A stretch of 64,000 bases of DNA, taken from assembly GCF_019175285.1 (NCBI RefSeq), contig NC_056524.1, forward strand, positions 96,217,688 to 96,281,687. The letters run 5' to 3'. Position 1 is the stretch's first letter; the number at the start of each line of letters is the position of its first letter. This document shows positions 53,573 to 64,000 of this stretch, piece by piece. The DNA is from Sceloporus undulatus. Taxonomy: Eukaryota > Chordata > Lepidosauria > Squamata > Phrynosomatidae. A program made the translations under genes and the position numbers. The notes under the pieces were generated by a model, which searched no databases, was not told where the DNA came from, and saw only the letters and a list, made by a program, of their open reading frames with translations.

Positions 53573-55062
53573 TATAATGAAAACAGAATCTGTTGAAACA
53601 AATATGTCAATCTAGAGGGAGCTCTTGAGTGAAGTACTGTAAAACTCCATCTTAATCTTTGCATCTGATTTCTTATTGTTTGCTTCTCATTTTAAACTTG
53701 ACAGCTGTATTCAGACATTTGGTACTATACCAAATGTGAGCAATGACACCTTGTTATCACTGTCAGTTTAAAGAGGATGTAGGTATGTGTGATATATATG
53801 TGTAGGGATCCTTTCACTGGAGTGGAACTATGATTGATCATAATTCTCATCCCCTCCTAGAAAAAGCCTTAAATATATACATGCAGCTCCTTTCAAAGTA
53901 ATACTGATCACAAATTGTCAAAGGCCTGTAGCCAGTATCTGTAAGTCCATATACTTTCAACAAAATAGCAAACCCAGTCCATCCTGTCTTTTGCATGCCA
54001 TATTTCAGTCTGAGATAGGTCTACACAGAATGAATCCCTACTAATTTAAATGGAGCTTATCACGTGAAAGTGGTCTTAATTACATTGCCGAAAACATCTA
54101 CTCTTGGGGCAAAACAGATGGCCCTGATAGAGCGGTGTCCCCATAATGGTAATACAGTAAACAAGTGCAGTGCAGATCATCTGTAGTGTGGGAAAAGTTT
54201 AGTAAATAGATTATGGAAGAGAATTTCTGTTGGCAATCTTGTTCAACCCATGCTTAATCTCTGACACCTAATGACACTGAACAATTTTGGAATATTCTTT
54301 ACATGTATAGTAGTGCTTTACTATGTGCATCTTTTGATTAAAATTTCTATAGAACTGATTCACATCGATTACTAGCTGTTCTTTATTTGAAAAATGTTTT
54401 TTTCTGTTAGAAAAAAAACAGCCTTCCTGTTTTCTATTTAGCTTCAACTGACTAGTAAGCACTGTTTGAACCTTCTGGAGATTTTCTATATGATTAGGGT
54501 GCATACAGGATGATCTGAGAAATCATGGGTGTTTCCTGCAGCTTCTCTCATTTCTTTCTCCATGTGGAACAAATTTGAAACTTGCTAGGAGGTGGCAAGT
54601 ACTTCCCTGAGGGAAGTACAGGCCAACTTTATTGTGGGATTGATAGAGCTGCAAATAGGGCTGCATTTCAATCTGTACCTTTTGAAACAATGGCTTTTTT
54701 CAATGGATGGATGGAAGCCAGTTTTAATGGTTTAGAGGAAATGTGTTTTGGACCTGATGTGCTAACACAGGGTATAAGAAATAAACATTTGAAAGTAACT
54801 TGTTTATGAAAAAGAATAGTAGATAATTGCAAAACTGTTATCTCATACTTTAGTATCTCAAAATGACAGTTCTTTTAATTCTAATAATATGAATATGTCT
54901 TAAATAATCAGTTTTGTAACTGATTGATTAATGAGTCAGTTTGTGAACTTGCAAAATCATCTGGCTGTCTTAAAAAGACATGTAAACTAAAAATTTAGGA
55001 ATCAAAAGGAAAGAATTTTGCATAAATGATATTAACAGTAATTTGTACAAACTACATCAACT
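53573..55062. other. No gene recognised
   Basis: AT-rich sequence without recognisable exons or repeat families. Confidence 0.4.
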
Positions 55063-55320
55063 CTATAGTTTTTTGTGGGTTTTTTTTTTTGGGGGGGGGG
55101 GTTATATGGCCACATTCTAGAAGAGTTTGTTCCTGACATTTCTCCAGCATCTGTTGCTGGCATCTTCAGAGAATGCTGGCATGGAAGTGAGTGGGGTATA
55201 TATATACTGTGTGACCCTGGGTTGGGAGGAGTGATTTCCATGTCAATCTGTGTATTGTTTTGTTGTTGAATGGTAAGGCCTCTGGGTGGGAGGATATGTA
55301 AAGAGGGCACAAATCCTCTT
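55063..55320 (-). mobile_element. Penelope-like terminal fragment
   Basis: Carries ggccacattctagaagagtt, then tgctggcatcttcagagaat, then the Penelope 3' UTR also seen at 32900-33000 (tatactgtgtgaccctgggt). It includes a decayed hammerhead-like core at 55132-55169. Confidence 0.65.
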
Positions 55321-55456
55321 TAAATGGGGCTTGAACAACCATGGATTTTGATATCCATGGGGAGACCAGCAAATACAAAGGGCTCACTCATTCCTTTCTG
55401 CTATAATTAGTCCTATTCATCACTATATGACCCCCCTTTCCCCCAGTGTATTTTGG

Positions 55457-55664
55457 GATGCATTTGCACTGCAGAAATATCTAGGCTGACATCACTTTAA
55501 CTGCCATGGCTCAATGCTATGTAATTCTGGGAACAGTAGTTTTGTGAGACATTTAGCCTTCTTTGTGAGAGAGACTACAAACTACAATTCCCCAAATTCC
55601 ACAGCATTGAACCATGGCAGTTAAAGTGGTGTCAGTCTGGATTATTTCTGCAATGCGGATGCAG
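55457..55664. mobile_element. MITE family B, nearly complete
   Basis: Left end gcatttgcactgcagaaata, right end ttatttctgcaatgcggatg, with the central pair actttaactgccatggctca and accatggcagttaaagtggt. An inverted-repeat element with no coding capacity. Confidence 0.65.
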
Positions 55665-55759
55665 ACTTAAACTCTGTATGCTGTGATCTCGGAGAAACTT
55701 TCTCTATTCACTTCCTTAGCTTCTTCACAGAGATTACCTTGCTTTTATCTTCAGGAAAG

Positions 55760-55813
<54 letters not shown>

Positions 55814-55823
55814 NNNNNNNNNN
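55760..55823. repeat. (TA)n microsatellite ending in a 10-N gap
   Basis: At least 27 TA copies, then N at 55814-55823. The true length is unknown. Confidence 0.9.
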
Positions 55824-56882
55824 GCACATATATATATATTCTCATGGTTCAGATGGAATTAACTCTTCCAGTACTTCAGTCTTCAAAAGCGGCATGCCGC
55901 TGCCGATACTAGCATTCGGGAGCGCACAGTAACCACATGCTCCTGAACCCTAATGTATAATGGTGGTGGCATCATGGCAGCATCCTGTCCACATGGGCAC
56001 CACCATGATGACATAAGTGATGTTCAGTGTAGAGACATCACTGTGCGTTGCTTATGTCACCGGTGCGCCAATGGTGCACTCATTATGTGTGCCAGGCACC
56101 TTAGAGAGAACCCAGTTTTTCCAGGTTTTTTTTATTGTGGAGGGAGGCCACACTGTTTGGGTAATGTGGCGTCCCTCCGTAGTTAAAATGGATGCCTCCA
56201 GCCTGCCCTTTCAGGGCGGTAAGTACCACACCCTTTAATATAATTAGTTTGTGACTTTAGATTCCTTCTAAATTTCCAGCACTTTAACAATTCAGTTTAC
56301 TGTCCAACTTTTAATTATTTGAACTGCTTAAAAAGTGCTGTCTTACACTTCGAAATTTGCAACCAGATTTATTAACTATTTTAAGTGTAGACACAACAGT
56401 GCTGGAAGTAAGCTAGTAGATTTCCTTAATTCTTTGTGAAGTTGTAGTTAGGGAAATTAAAAAAAGCAGAATGCACAATGTTAGTTTTCATCAGAGGCTA
56501 AGAAATGGTAGGGCAGGACAGTTATTTTTCAGTCTCCTCCATTCCACCCATGTCCCAGTGACAATGGCATGTGTTGTCCAGATGCTAAGAATGGAGATCA
56601 GACACATGGGAATAATCTTCTGAGCTTCCAGTGCCAGGGAGGCAATTTAAGACAGTTGGTATTTCTTCAAACCAGCAATCTCCACATCTAGCGCAAGTTC
56701 CTCAATGAAGTTGCTAAGGGTCATTAGGATACAGTGCCATTTGAACCTGGACATCCACAAAAAGTTATTGTTGAAATGTGGTGCAACTTTTTATAGAATT
56801 TAAAATATTTTAAACAAATCATTAGAAAAGCAAAGAGAAAAAAAATCAATAAAATCGCACCAAAGCAAGAGATTACTGGCAA

Positions 56883-57515
56883 ATGATCCATAAATTTATA
56901 GAAGGCATTCTTAAGATAAACATACCTTTTGAAGCAAATTTGTTTTTGTTGAACATGACCCATAATATCAGAAATGTAAAGGCGAACAGGATTATATTAT
57001 ATATGGTCGCCACAGCAAGAATAGCATACGCACAGTATTGGAAAGCATCAAATAATCCATCAATTGAGGAATGGTTGAGCAAATTATATGAAGCCAGAAA
57101 TATGGATATATTATCTGCATTATTAAAAGGAAAATCTGAAGAAAATGTGAAAAAGGAATGGAGTGTTTTAGAATTGATTGAGGGGAATGAGTTATTGGAT
57201 AATTTAAATAAATAAGGTTGATTTAAGAAAAAAAAAATTTTTTTTGGGAAGCACCATGTGAAAATGATAGAATGAGTTATAGACCAGGAATAAATAAATA
57301 GCTTGTAATGCGCGGTATTAGCCAAATGTAAAGGAAGTAATAACTAGAAGGTGTATAATATGAGAGATCTAATGTAAATATGTGTTTATGTCTTTGTTTT
57401 TGTATGTTAAATGTTGGATTTATATTAGGTTATGGGAAAATTCTTCTTTATCTCTTTTATGTTGTACTATTCTATTCTAAATAAAAAATTTATATTAAAA
57501 AAAAATAAAATCGCA
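56883..57515 (+). mobile_element. L1-type LINE 3' end
   Basis: The frame at 56883-57215 reads TARIAYAQYWKASNNPS, then EEWLSKLYEARNMDIL, then KKEWSVLELIEGNELL and a stop. This matches the ORF2 C-terminus of L1. It is followed by a 300-base 3' UTR and poly(A). Confidence 0.75.
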
Positions 57516-57584
57516 CATTATTGAAAACGTTTTTCAAAGCCTGTTGGAATACAAAAAATTAACCTATCAACAGAAGAACAACAA

Positions 57585-58085
57585 GGGCAGGATACAAACC
57601 GCCCCTTTGGGGCGGCATGCACCCACCCCTCTTCCCGACGGATCGGGGCCTCAGTTGCCACAGCGGCATTCCCGAGGCCCCGATCCGCCACTTTTCAAGC
57701 CCCTAGGACACCCTGACAGGGGTGGGGAAAGGGATAAAGGGGCTGCTTTGCACCTTTCTCTTTGTATTCCTGGCGAGGCTGTTTAAAGGCCACGCCAGTG
57801 ATACGCGAGGCCAAAGGAGCTCCGAAATGGACCTACTTCTGGCACCACTGAAAGGGTGCAACAAGTGCCCTTCAGCAGCACCAAGACGTCACATCCGTGC
57901 TGCTCCATTTGAAGGCGGTGCGGCCGTGATGTCGTAATGGCGGTGCCCATATAGAAAGGGTGCCTCCATTACAACGACGCGGCAATGTACTAGGGTTGCG
58001 GGGCATTTGGAAAGGACGCCAAGGCAACCCTTGTATGTGTGCAGGCTGGCGCTTTGCGCCAGTCTGTACAGCACCAAGGATATCC
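57585..58085. mobile_element. GC-rich MITE related to 14567-15085
   Basis: Begins gggcaggatacaaaccgccc, then ctttggggcggcatgcaccc. It shares ggggcctcagttgcc and cgaggccccgatcc with the element at 14567 and ends near ccagtctgtacagc. No convincing ORF. Confidence 0.6.
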
Positions 58086-58339
58086 TATTCTTCCTAGGAA
58101 GGCATTTCCAAAGATGAACTGGAGAGCAAGGGTTTTTTTTTGTTTGTTTGTTTTTGCACAGCAATAAGTATCCTTGAGCAGCAATTATTATCTTTAAGCC
58201 AAATAAGTATTTAAAATAGATTTTTCCAGATAATAAGATCCCCTCCCCCAGGCAGGACTAATAATTGTCATTTACTGTTAAAAGCTTTTAACTGTAAACT
58301 AATACAAGTATAAATTGTATTATATTATATCTCCGACCC

Positions 58340-58744
58340 AGGAAGCCTCCTTCTAATCATCCATCAAGAAGCCAAGCCCTTCCTCCAGTCCATCTGCCTT
58401 GGTCCAGGCCTCGGAGGTGGAAAAGATCTGCTGGACCTGATCCTATTCCCCACCACCACTCCCTTCTCCTTTTGTGTCGTGTCTTTTAGATTGTAAGCCT
58501 GAGGGCNNNNNNNNNNNNNNNNNNNNNNNNNNNNNNNNNNNNNNNNNNNNNNNNNNNNNNNNNNNNNNNNNNNNNNNNNNNNNNNNNNNNNNNNNNNNNN
58601 NNNNNNTCCTCACCACCACTCCCTTCTCCTTTTGTGTCGTGTCTTTTAGATTGTAAGCCTGAGGGCAGGGAACCGTCTGACTAAAAAAAAATAAAAAAAT
58701 TTATGTACAGCGCTGTGTAAACTTACAGCGCTTTATAAATAAAG

Positions 58745-58789
<45 letters not shown>

Positions 58790-58790
58790 C
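58340..58790 (+). mobile_element. Retroposon with L2/MIR-like end, interrupted by a gap
   Basis: Shares cctccagtccatctgccttg and tagattgtaagcctgagggc with 31140-31493. The end is tatgtacagcgctgtgtaaa, then cagcgctttataaataaagg and (AAT)n. N runs from 58507 to 58606, and the 56 bases before the gap are repeated after it. Confidence 0.65.
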
Positions 58791-59859
58791 CTGAGAAAAA
58801 TTTAGCATAAATGGATTTTAGCTGAAGTCTGAATGCTAAAAACTAACCACTGGAGTCAATAGAAGAATTGGCCTTCAAATGTAGAGGAGCTGAAGGTATA
58901 CATTTGGCACATCAAAAAAGGAATGCAAAAAATGGAAGAAAAGAGTACATATTCCATAGCAGGGGCACAATGTAATGTCCAGAAAAGAATATTATATAAT
59001 GCTAAGGAGAAGACTCAAATGTCTGTAGAACAGCTGAAATGTTCTTTAATAAGAAAAAAAAAAGCATAGCCTTAGCAGTGCTTGACACAGATTGAATGGC
59101 AGAAGATGTGTCAGTTGCCCCTAAAAGAATAAAAAACAATAGCAAAATATTTAAACTAACTAGGCACATCTAGACATACTGGAAAAATGAGGAAATCTCT
59201 GGATTTTTCCTATCTTTTCTCATTTCCCTTTTTCTTTTCTTTCTTTTTAAAAGAAAAACATGATGTTATCCCCATTCTGAAGTTTTCCCAGGGAACTCCC
59301 ATTACTTACAAGAAGTTTTTATTCCCACTCTCCTGGTCAGTTTAAATTAAACCAGTATTTCCCAAAGTGAAATGTACCTCTCTACGGCAGTGTGCTTCTC
59401 ATATCTAGAAGCTAGCTAAGATGGCTGCCACCAAGAAATGTTACAGCTGTTCCCAGGGAGAGTAGATTACACAAAATCAAGTGAGGGAAAGAGGAACTCT
59501 GGCATTAAAAAGAAAAGAATCCTATTGCTTAACTTGAGTAATATTGCTAAAGCACTTTCACATTTTGACTATGATTCCTGAATACTAATTAAAAAGATCT
59601 CAGTGGAAATTGACAAAAGTCAGTTTCATCCAAGTCTAGATATGACATGTGGTCAGTGGGAGGGAGAGGAGGAAGAACACAAGGGAGAATGAATGAGGGA
59701 AAACTGAGGTATTTCAAGAAAGAATGCAAAACTATGAATAAGGAGGTAAAAGTAAAACAAGAAATGGAAAATCTTGATATTCCCCAGGACATTTTCCTGT
59801 CTGGATAAACCCTGAATTGTCCTATGTACTGCCCTGACTGCAACCCATTTACATAATCG

Positions 59860-60036
59860 AAGGGCTGTTCGACAGTGGAACAAACTCCCCCAGAGTGTAG
59901 TGGAGTCTCCTTCCTTGGAGGTCTTTAAGCAGAGGCTGGATGGCCATCTGTTGGGGATGCTTTGATTTGGATTTCCTGCATGGCAGGAGGTTGGACTGGA
60001 TGGCCCTTGTGGTCTCTTCCAACTCTATGATTCTAT
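59860..60036 (+). mobile_element. CR1 LINE 3' region
   Basis: Reads ctgttcgacagtggaacaaa, then gaggtctttaagcagaggct, then ggatggcccttgtggtctct and tctatgattctat, the standard CR1 3' sequence. Confidence 0.75.
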
Positions 60037-60630
60037 AAGGAAGCACATCAGGGGTAGTGTTGGAATCTTTCTTGTATGCTATGTTTGCTGAACAGACCCA
60101 CTGATAGTGAACACAGATGGTTGAAATTACCACTATTGAGAAATAAGAGAGAAACATCATAAGAGGGGTTAACTCCAGAGATAAGGAAATAGAAAATCTC
60201 TTTAAAAACAAAACAAAAAAACCCCTTACACATAAAGGAGCAAACCCTGAAGGCCTAGATGTGCTTGTTGGCCCACCCCAACTGTGGTCTTTGTTGGGGT
60301 GTGAGTATAATAGCAAAAAATGACAGCAGAGGTTTGAGGAAATTTAACAAAACTTTACTTAACAGAAGTCTCAAAAACTGAAGCAAAACAATATGAATAG
60401 CATAGTACAAAATCTTGATTCAGCAGCATGCATACATTACCATGAGAGCAGGATTCAATGAATGCTTCCAAGACCCAGTAGATCCACAAGGCAATTATAC
60501 CTTTCTAATTAGTTAATACAATCACCTGGTTTACTTGGCTTGTTACCATGGTCTACACCTGTCTGCTCACTAGATTCTCATCCAGTCACAACTTAGTACC
60601 TGGACAGTCTTGCCATAAGCAGAACATCTA

Positions 60631-60777
60631 CAGATGACCCTGCCCCTCCCAATTTTGGTGTGTGCACATGTCCATGCATGTGTCCACTGCCATTGGAAAG
60701 AATGCAACTTGAGGTCCCACATTTTTTGTCATCCCGGGGGGATCTGGAATGGAACCCTCATGGATACGTAGGGCTGA
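60631..60777. mobile_element. pogo/Tigger-type MITE, partial
   Basis: Starts cagatgaccctgcccc after TA and ends gtagggctgac before TA, with tggaaccctcatggatacgt inside. Confidence 0.5.
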
Positions 60778-61143
60778 CTATATAGCCCTAAATCCAAGTG
60801 ACTATCTAGAGTCAGTGGCATTGCTAGGGTTGGCATCACCCAGTGTGGTAACTCATGGTGTCACCCTTCCCCCATGGGCCTCCTCCCTTACTACACCATA
60901 CAGAATCCTTAGTAATGTTTTTTGTATTATTGTTACTCATAAATCGTAATTCCTGTATATCACTGAATGTAATGGTAATGGTTGTGACATAAACAACTAA
61001 CATAATTAAGACTATACCTTTAAATTAAAATATCATACACACATGCTAAATGTATTTGCATGTACAATGTTTCATGTGGTTAAAGTGAAAATTTTGTTAG
61101 ATGTGATGCTTTTAAAGAAAATTTGAAAAGAATACATTTTTAT

Positions 61144-61145
<2 letters not shown>

Positions 61146-61174
<29 letters not shown>

Positions 61175-61175
61175 C
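61146..61175. repeat. (CA)n microsatellite
   Basis: About 14 CA copies. Confidence 0.9.
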
Positions 61176-62321
61176 CGGGGTCTCCCCTTTCTCCTGCTCC
61201 ACTCACACCATCTCTTCAGCATTTTACAGGGACACAGGTAAATCCCATAGCTTGCTTCTGCCAAAAGGCAGAGGTTTGGGGAGGAGTGGAGTCACCTCCA
61301 CTTGGAGTGTCACTTGGTGCAATGTACACTCTCTGCACACTGCTAGTGACACCTCTGTCTAGAGTCATCCCATTAAATGTTCTATCTACAGAAATTAGGA
61401 TTTCTTATCAGTTTCAAGAAGAGTAACTTTGGCCAAGTATTGACTCAGGAGTCCAAATAAATCCAAAGAAGGCAGTGATTGTATTATCTTTGGAAATGAG
61501 ACAGAACATCTTACATCTCCCATTCTTCCTCGGAAACCTGCAGATATAATGGATTTAGCACACATAAAGGGGATGTTAATTTTGACCATTCAAATTGGGC
61601 ATGCTTCCATGGTCACCATCAATTACAATGGTTTCTGCTGTATTATCAGACTGTGATAATACAAAGATGACATTACCAGTTCTGCCTTTAGAGGTCCATC
61701 TGACCCTAAAATTATGAGTTCAGCCAGGTCCCTGGTGTGAATAAGAACTGGATTTGAGTCTATGACTTGGCATTAATACAGCTACAGCTTCGAGTCTGGG
61801 TGAATTAAATTGCTTGAATTTGCCTGATGATAAAATAGAGATAGTGATAGTATAGTGTTGATCATGGCATAAACTTGACCCTGATCAAATGCTGATGATA
61901 TATGTAACCATGAGCAGATGCTGACAAAGTGGAATTAATGCTGATTTAAAGCAAAAAGGCCCATACAAAGCTGATAGAGCTCAGCAGAAAACATGAAACT
62001 ATGAAAAGGTGTGGGTGGGGAAAGAGATGTGTAGTGGGATAATGGAGATGTCTAGTATTTTGCTTCACGTTTTGTGGTTTTCTTCTATTTTCGACAGATT
62101 GTGATGCCTGCCATGTTGAATATATACAAGCAGAAAGACATGTATTCCCAAATTGCAGTTCAAATAAGATCATGACTCCAGGGGAGACAGAATTTTGCCC
62201 CACAAAAGAAGAAAGGGGTTTAAAATACAGGGGGAGTGAAGGAGAGATTAAGCAAAAGAGGGAAGGCAAGAAGAAAATGAACAAGGGCTACAATTGGACT
62301 GTCATGTCCATTAATTCTGCA

Positions 62322-62418
62322 TTGACAGATTCAACCATCCATGGCTTGAAAATATTTTAAAATATAAACACTGAAAAAAATCCTGGAACCAAACCCCACA
62401 GATACCAAGAGCTCACTG
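62322..62418. mobile_element. pogo/Tigger-type MITE, right part
   Basis: Reads gattcaaccatccatggctt, then caaaccccacagataccaag and ends actg before TA. Confidence 0.45.
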
Positions 62419-63682
62419 TATTAGCTCTAGTTGTGCTCAAGCAAGGCTTTTCAAATCCAAAGAGGGAATCCCAGGCCATCAAGATTCTAGAACAGATTTA
62501 CCTAATCCTTAGATGAATCTCATATGGGTTAAAAGTGGGATAGAAATGAGATGCATGATAAACAAAGAAACAAACCAGTATGTCTTTTATAAGCTGCACA
62601 GTTCTGTTTCCATATCACTTTAAGTTTAAAGGAACTCTCTTAACTTTTTACACATGACTGATAGCATCTGATTTTAAACATATTATCCATAAGACAGAAA
62701 ATTACAAGGACATTAGAAAGTGGGGTATTGAAGTGTGGATTGGTACTCAACTCTGGCTCACAGAACCATTGGTTGGGTTTGCCAGCAGGAATTTGGGGAT
62801 ACATTTGACATTCTATAGCTAAGTTTTAAAAGCACCCCCACTACCATGGTTCTAGTTCTTAGGAGGAGTAATATCCGAAATCTATAGTACCTTTGTAACT
62901 CTTCAGCTTTGTGAGATTATTTATCATGTTTTCACCATTGCAAAAGTTTCCTATAGTCATTTCCTCTAGATTTTTTTCCTTTTTGATCTAGTGATATCCA
63001 GTATAAAATCAGTTCTAGAGAAGGATTGCTGTGGCTTACACACAGATGAATATTTGATCTCGCACTCTGTTTCGAGATATGGGATGCAGCATTCACAGCT
63101 CTGTTGTTGTACATCTCTGGGTCAACCTGTTGGCATCTCAGACATGGGCACAATGTAAGTTCAAATTTGAGGGCATGATTTTTTTAAGCACAAATGTCAC
63201 TGTTAACAACTTTGTAATCATTTTATTTAGAAATTACAAAAAAGTACAAGGAATGATTGAAAATTCAAATTAATTCAGTTTCTAAAATAAGAAAGATTTT
63301 TCAGACCACTGCAAAAACTCTGTTTGGCATGTCTCTGACAATAAAATGCAATGATAATTAAACAATTTAGCAAGTTTGAGCCTAAGATAGAGGAAGCAAG
63401 TATCTCAGGCAATATAGTATATGCTACAGTCTTTTGGAAAGAAGTCCACAATGAAGATTCAGTTAAATTAATAGAGATCTCTTAGTATATAATAAAGATT
63501 TCACTAAATTCATTTAGATTTAAATATGTTCTTTCTTACAGTCTGTGTGTGCGTGTGTGCCTTCAATTCTGAGCAAAACTAGGTTGCACTCAGAATTAGT
63601 CAGAGTTGGAACAGAATGACGCAACATATCATGACTAATGCATTTTCCAGTGATTATATTATGTCTATTATTTGACACTTAT
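62419..63682. other. No gene recognised
   Basis: Ordinary AT-rich sequence. No exon, RNA gene or clear repeat seen. Confidence 0.4.
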
Positions 63683-63812
63683 TTAACTGCCCTGGTTCAA
63701 TGCTATGACATTTTGGGGTTTTCTAGTTTTGTGAGATATTTAACCTTTTCTGTCAGAGAGCTCTGGTGCCACAACAAACTACAAATCCCAGGATTACATA
63801 GCACTGAAGTAA
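63683..63812. mobile_element. MITE family B, partial
   Basis: Reads taactgccctggttcaatgc, then ctgtcagagagctctggtgc, then aatcccaggattacatagca, the core of family B. Confidence 0.55.
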
Positions 63813-64000
63813 TGTTAATTATATTTTGTTGTTATTTTTAATCCATTGTGCAAAGGAAGAATTATGATGGGGGAAAAGGTGATTTATTGGATGTGTGTTG
63901 CACACTGGGAATTCTAACAAATTTCTTGTATTATATGCAGTTTGAATTTACTATTTCAACCTAATTTCTTTTGTTTTATTATTTTGAAGTTTTATGCTCT

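Noticed and set aside
56883-57215. 110-codon reading frame that looks protein-coding
   Set aside because: It is the C-terminal end of an L1 ORF2 with its 3' UTR and poly(A), not a host gene.

Overview
The window is vertebrate nuclear DNA, most likely from a squamate reptile (lizard). It mixes BovB (RTE) LINEs, CR1/L2 LINE 3' ends, tRNA-type SINEs with the tail ending in gaaggcacacaacaac (Sauria-SINE type), 5S-rRNA-derived SINEs, Penelope-like and DIRS-like retroelements, pogo/Tigger-type and other MITEs, and many microsatellites. No bacterial gene, tRNA gene or CRISPR array is seen.

One host gene is supported. On the minus strand, from 21860 down to 6920, nine short coding exons with consensus splice sites and fully compatible phases join into a 311-codon type I cytokine receptor. 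Its order is signal peptide, a cytokine-receptor D1 with four cysteines, a D2 ending in FGEWSEPIEF, one transmembrane helix, a PIPQPKD box 1 and a short cytoplasmic tail. From remembered human sequence the best match is the GM-CSF receptor alpha chain, CSF2RA. One exon is only 27 bases (16720-16746). The exons for the extra N-terminal domain of human CSF2RA were not found. The gene's introns are full of transposon debris.

Region by region: 1-6200 is intergenic repeats, including a BovB copy broken up by an L2 tail (itself hit by a Penelope fragment), a further LINE tail and a MITE. 6200-22000 is CSF2RA with its 3' UTR. 22000-27290 is intergenic, with MITEs, CR1 and L1-like pieces and microsatellites. 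27290-30530 is a GC-rich minisatellite of about 43 units of 75 bases, whose unit resembles the inside of a retroposon lying at 31140-31490. 30530-41150 is mostly unrecognised sequence with a Penelope-like insertion at 32822-33638. 41157-45672 is a decayed DIRS-like element. 45673-64000 holds MITEs, a second BovB copy, two L1 3' ends and a retroposon interrupted by a 100-N gap. There is also a 10-N gap inside a (TA)n run.

The observations most worth following are the micro-exon and missing N-terminal domain of CSF2RA, the hammerhead-ribozyme-like cores in the Penelope-derived repeats, and the origin of the minisatellite from a retroposon.
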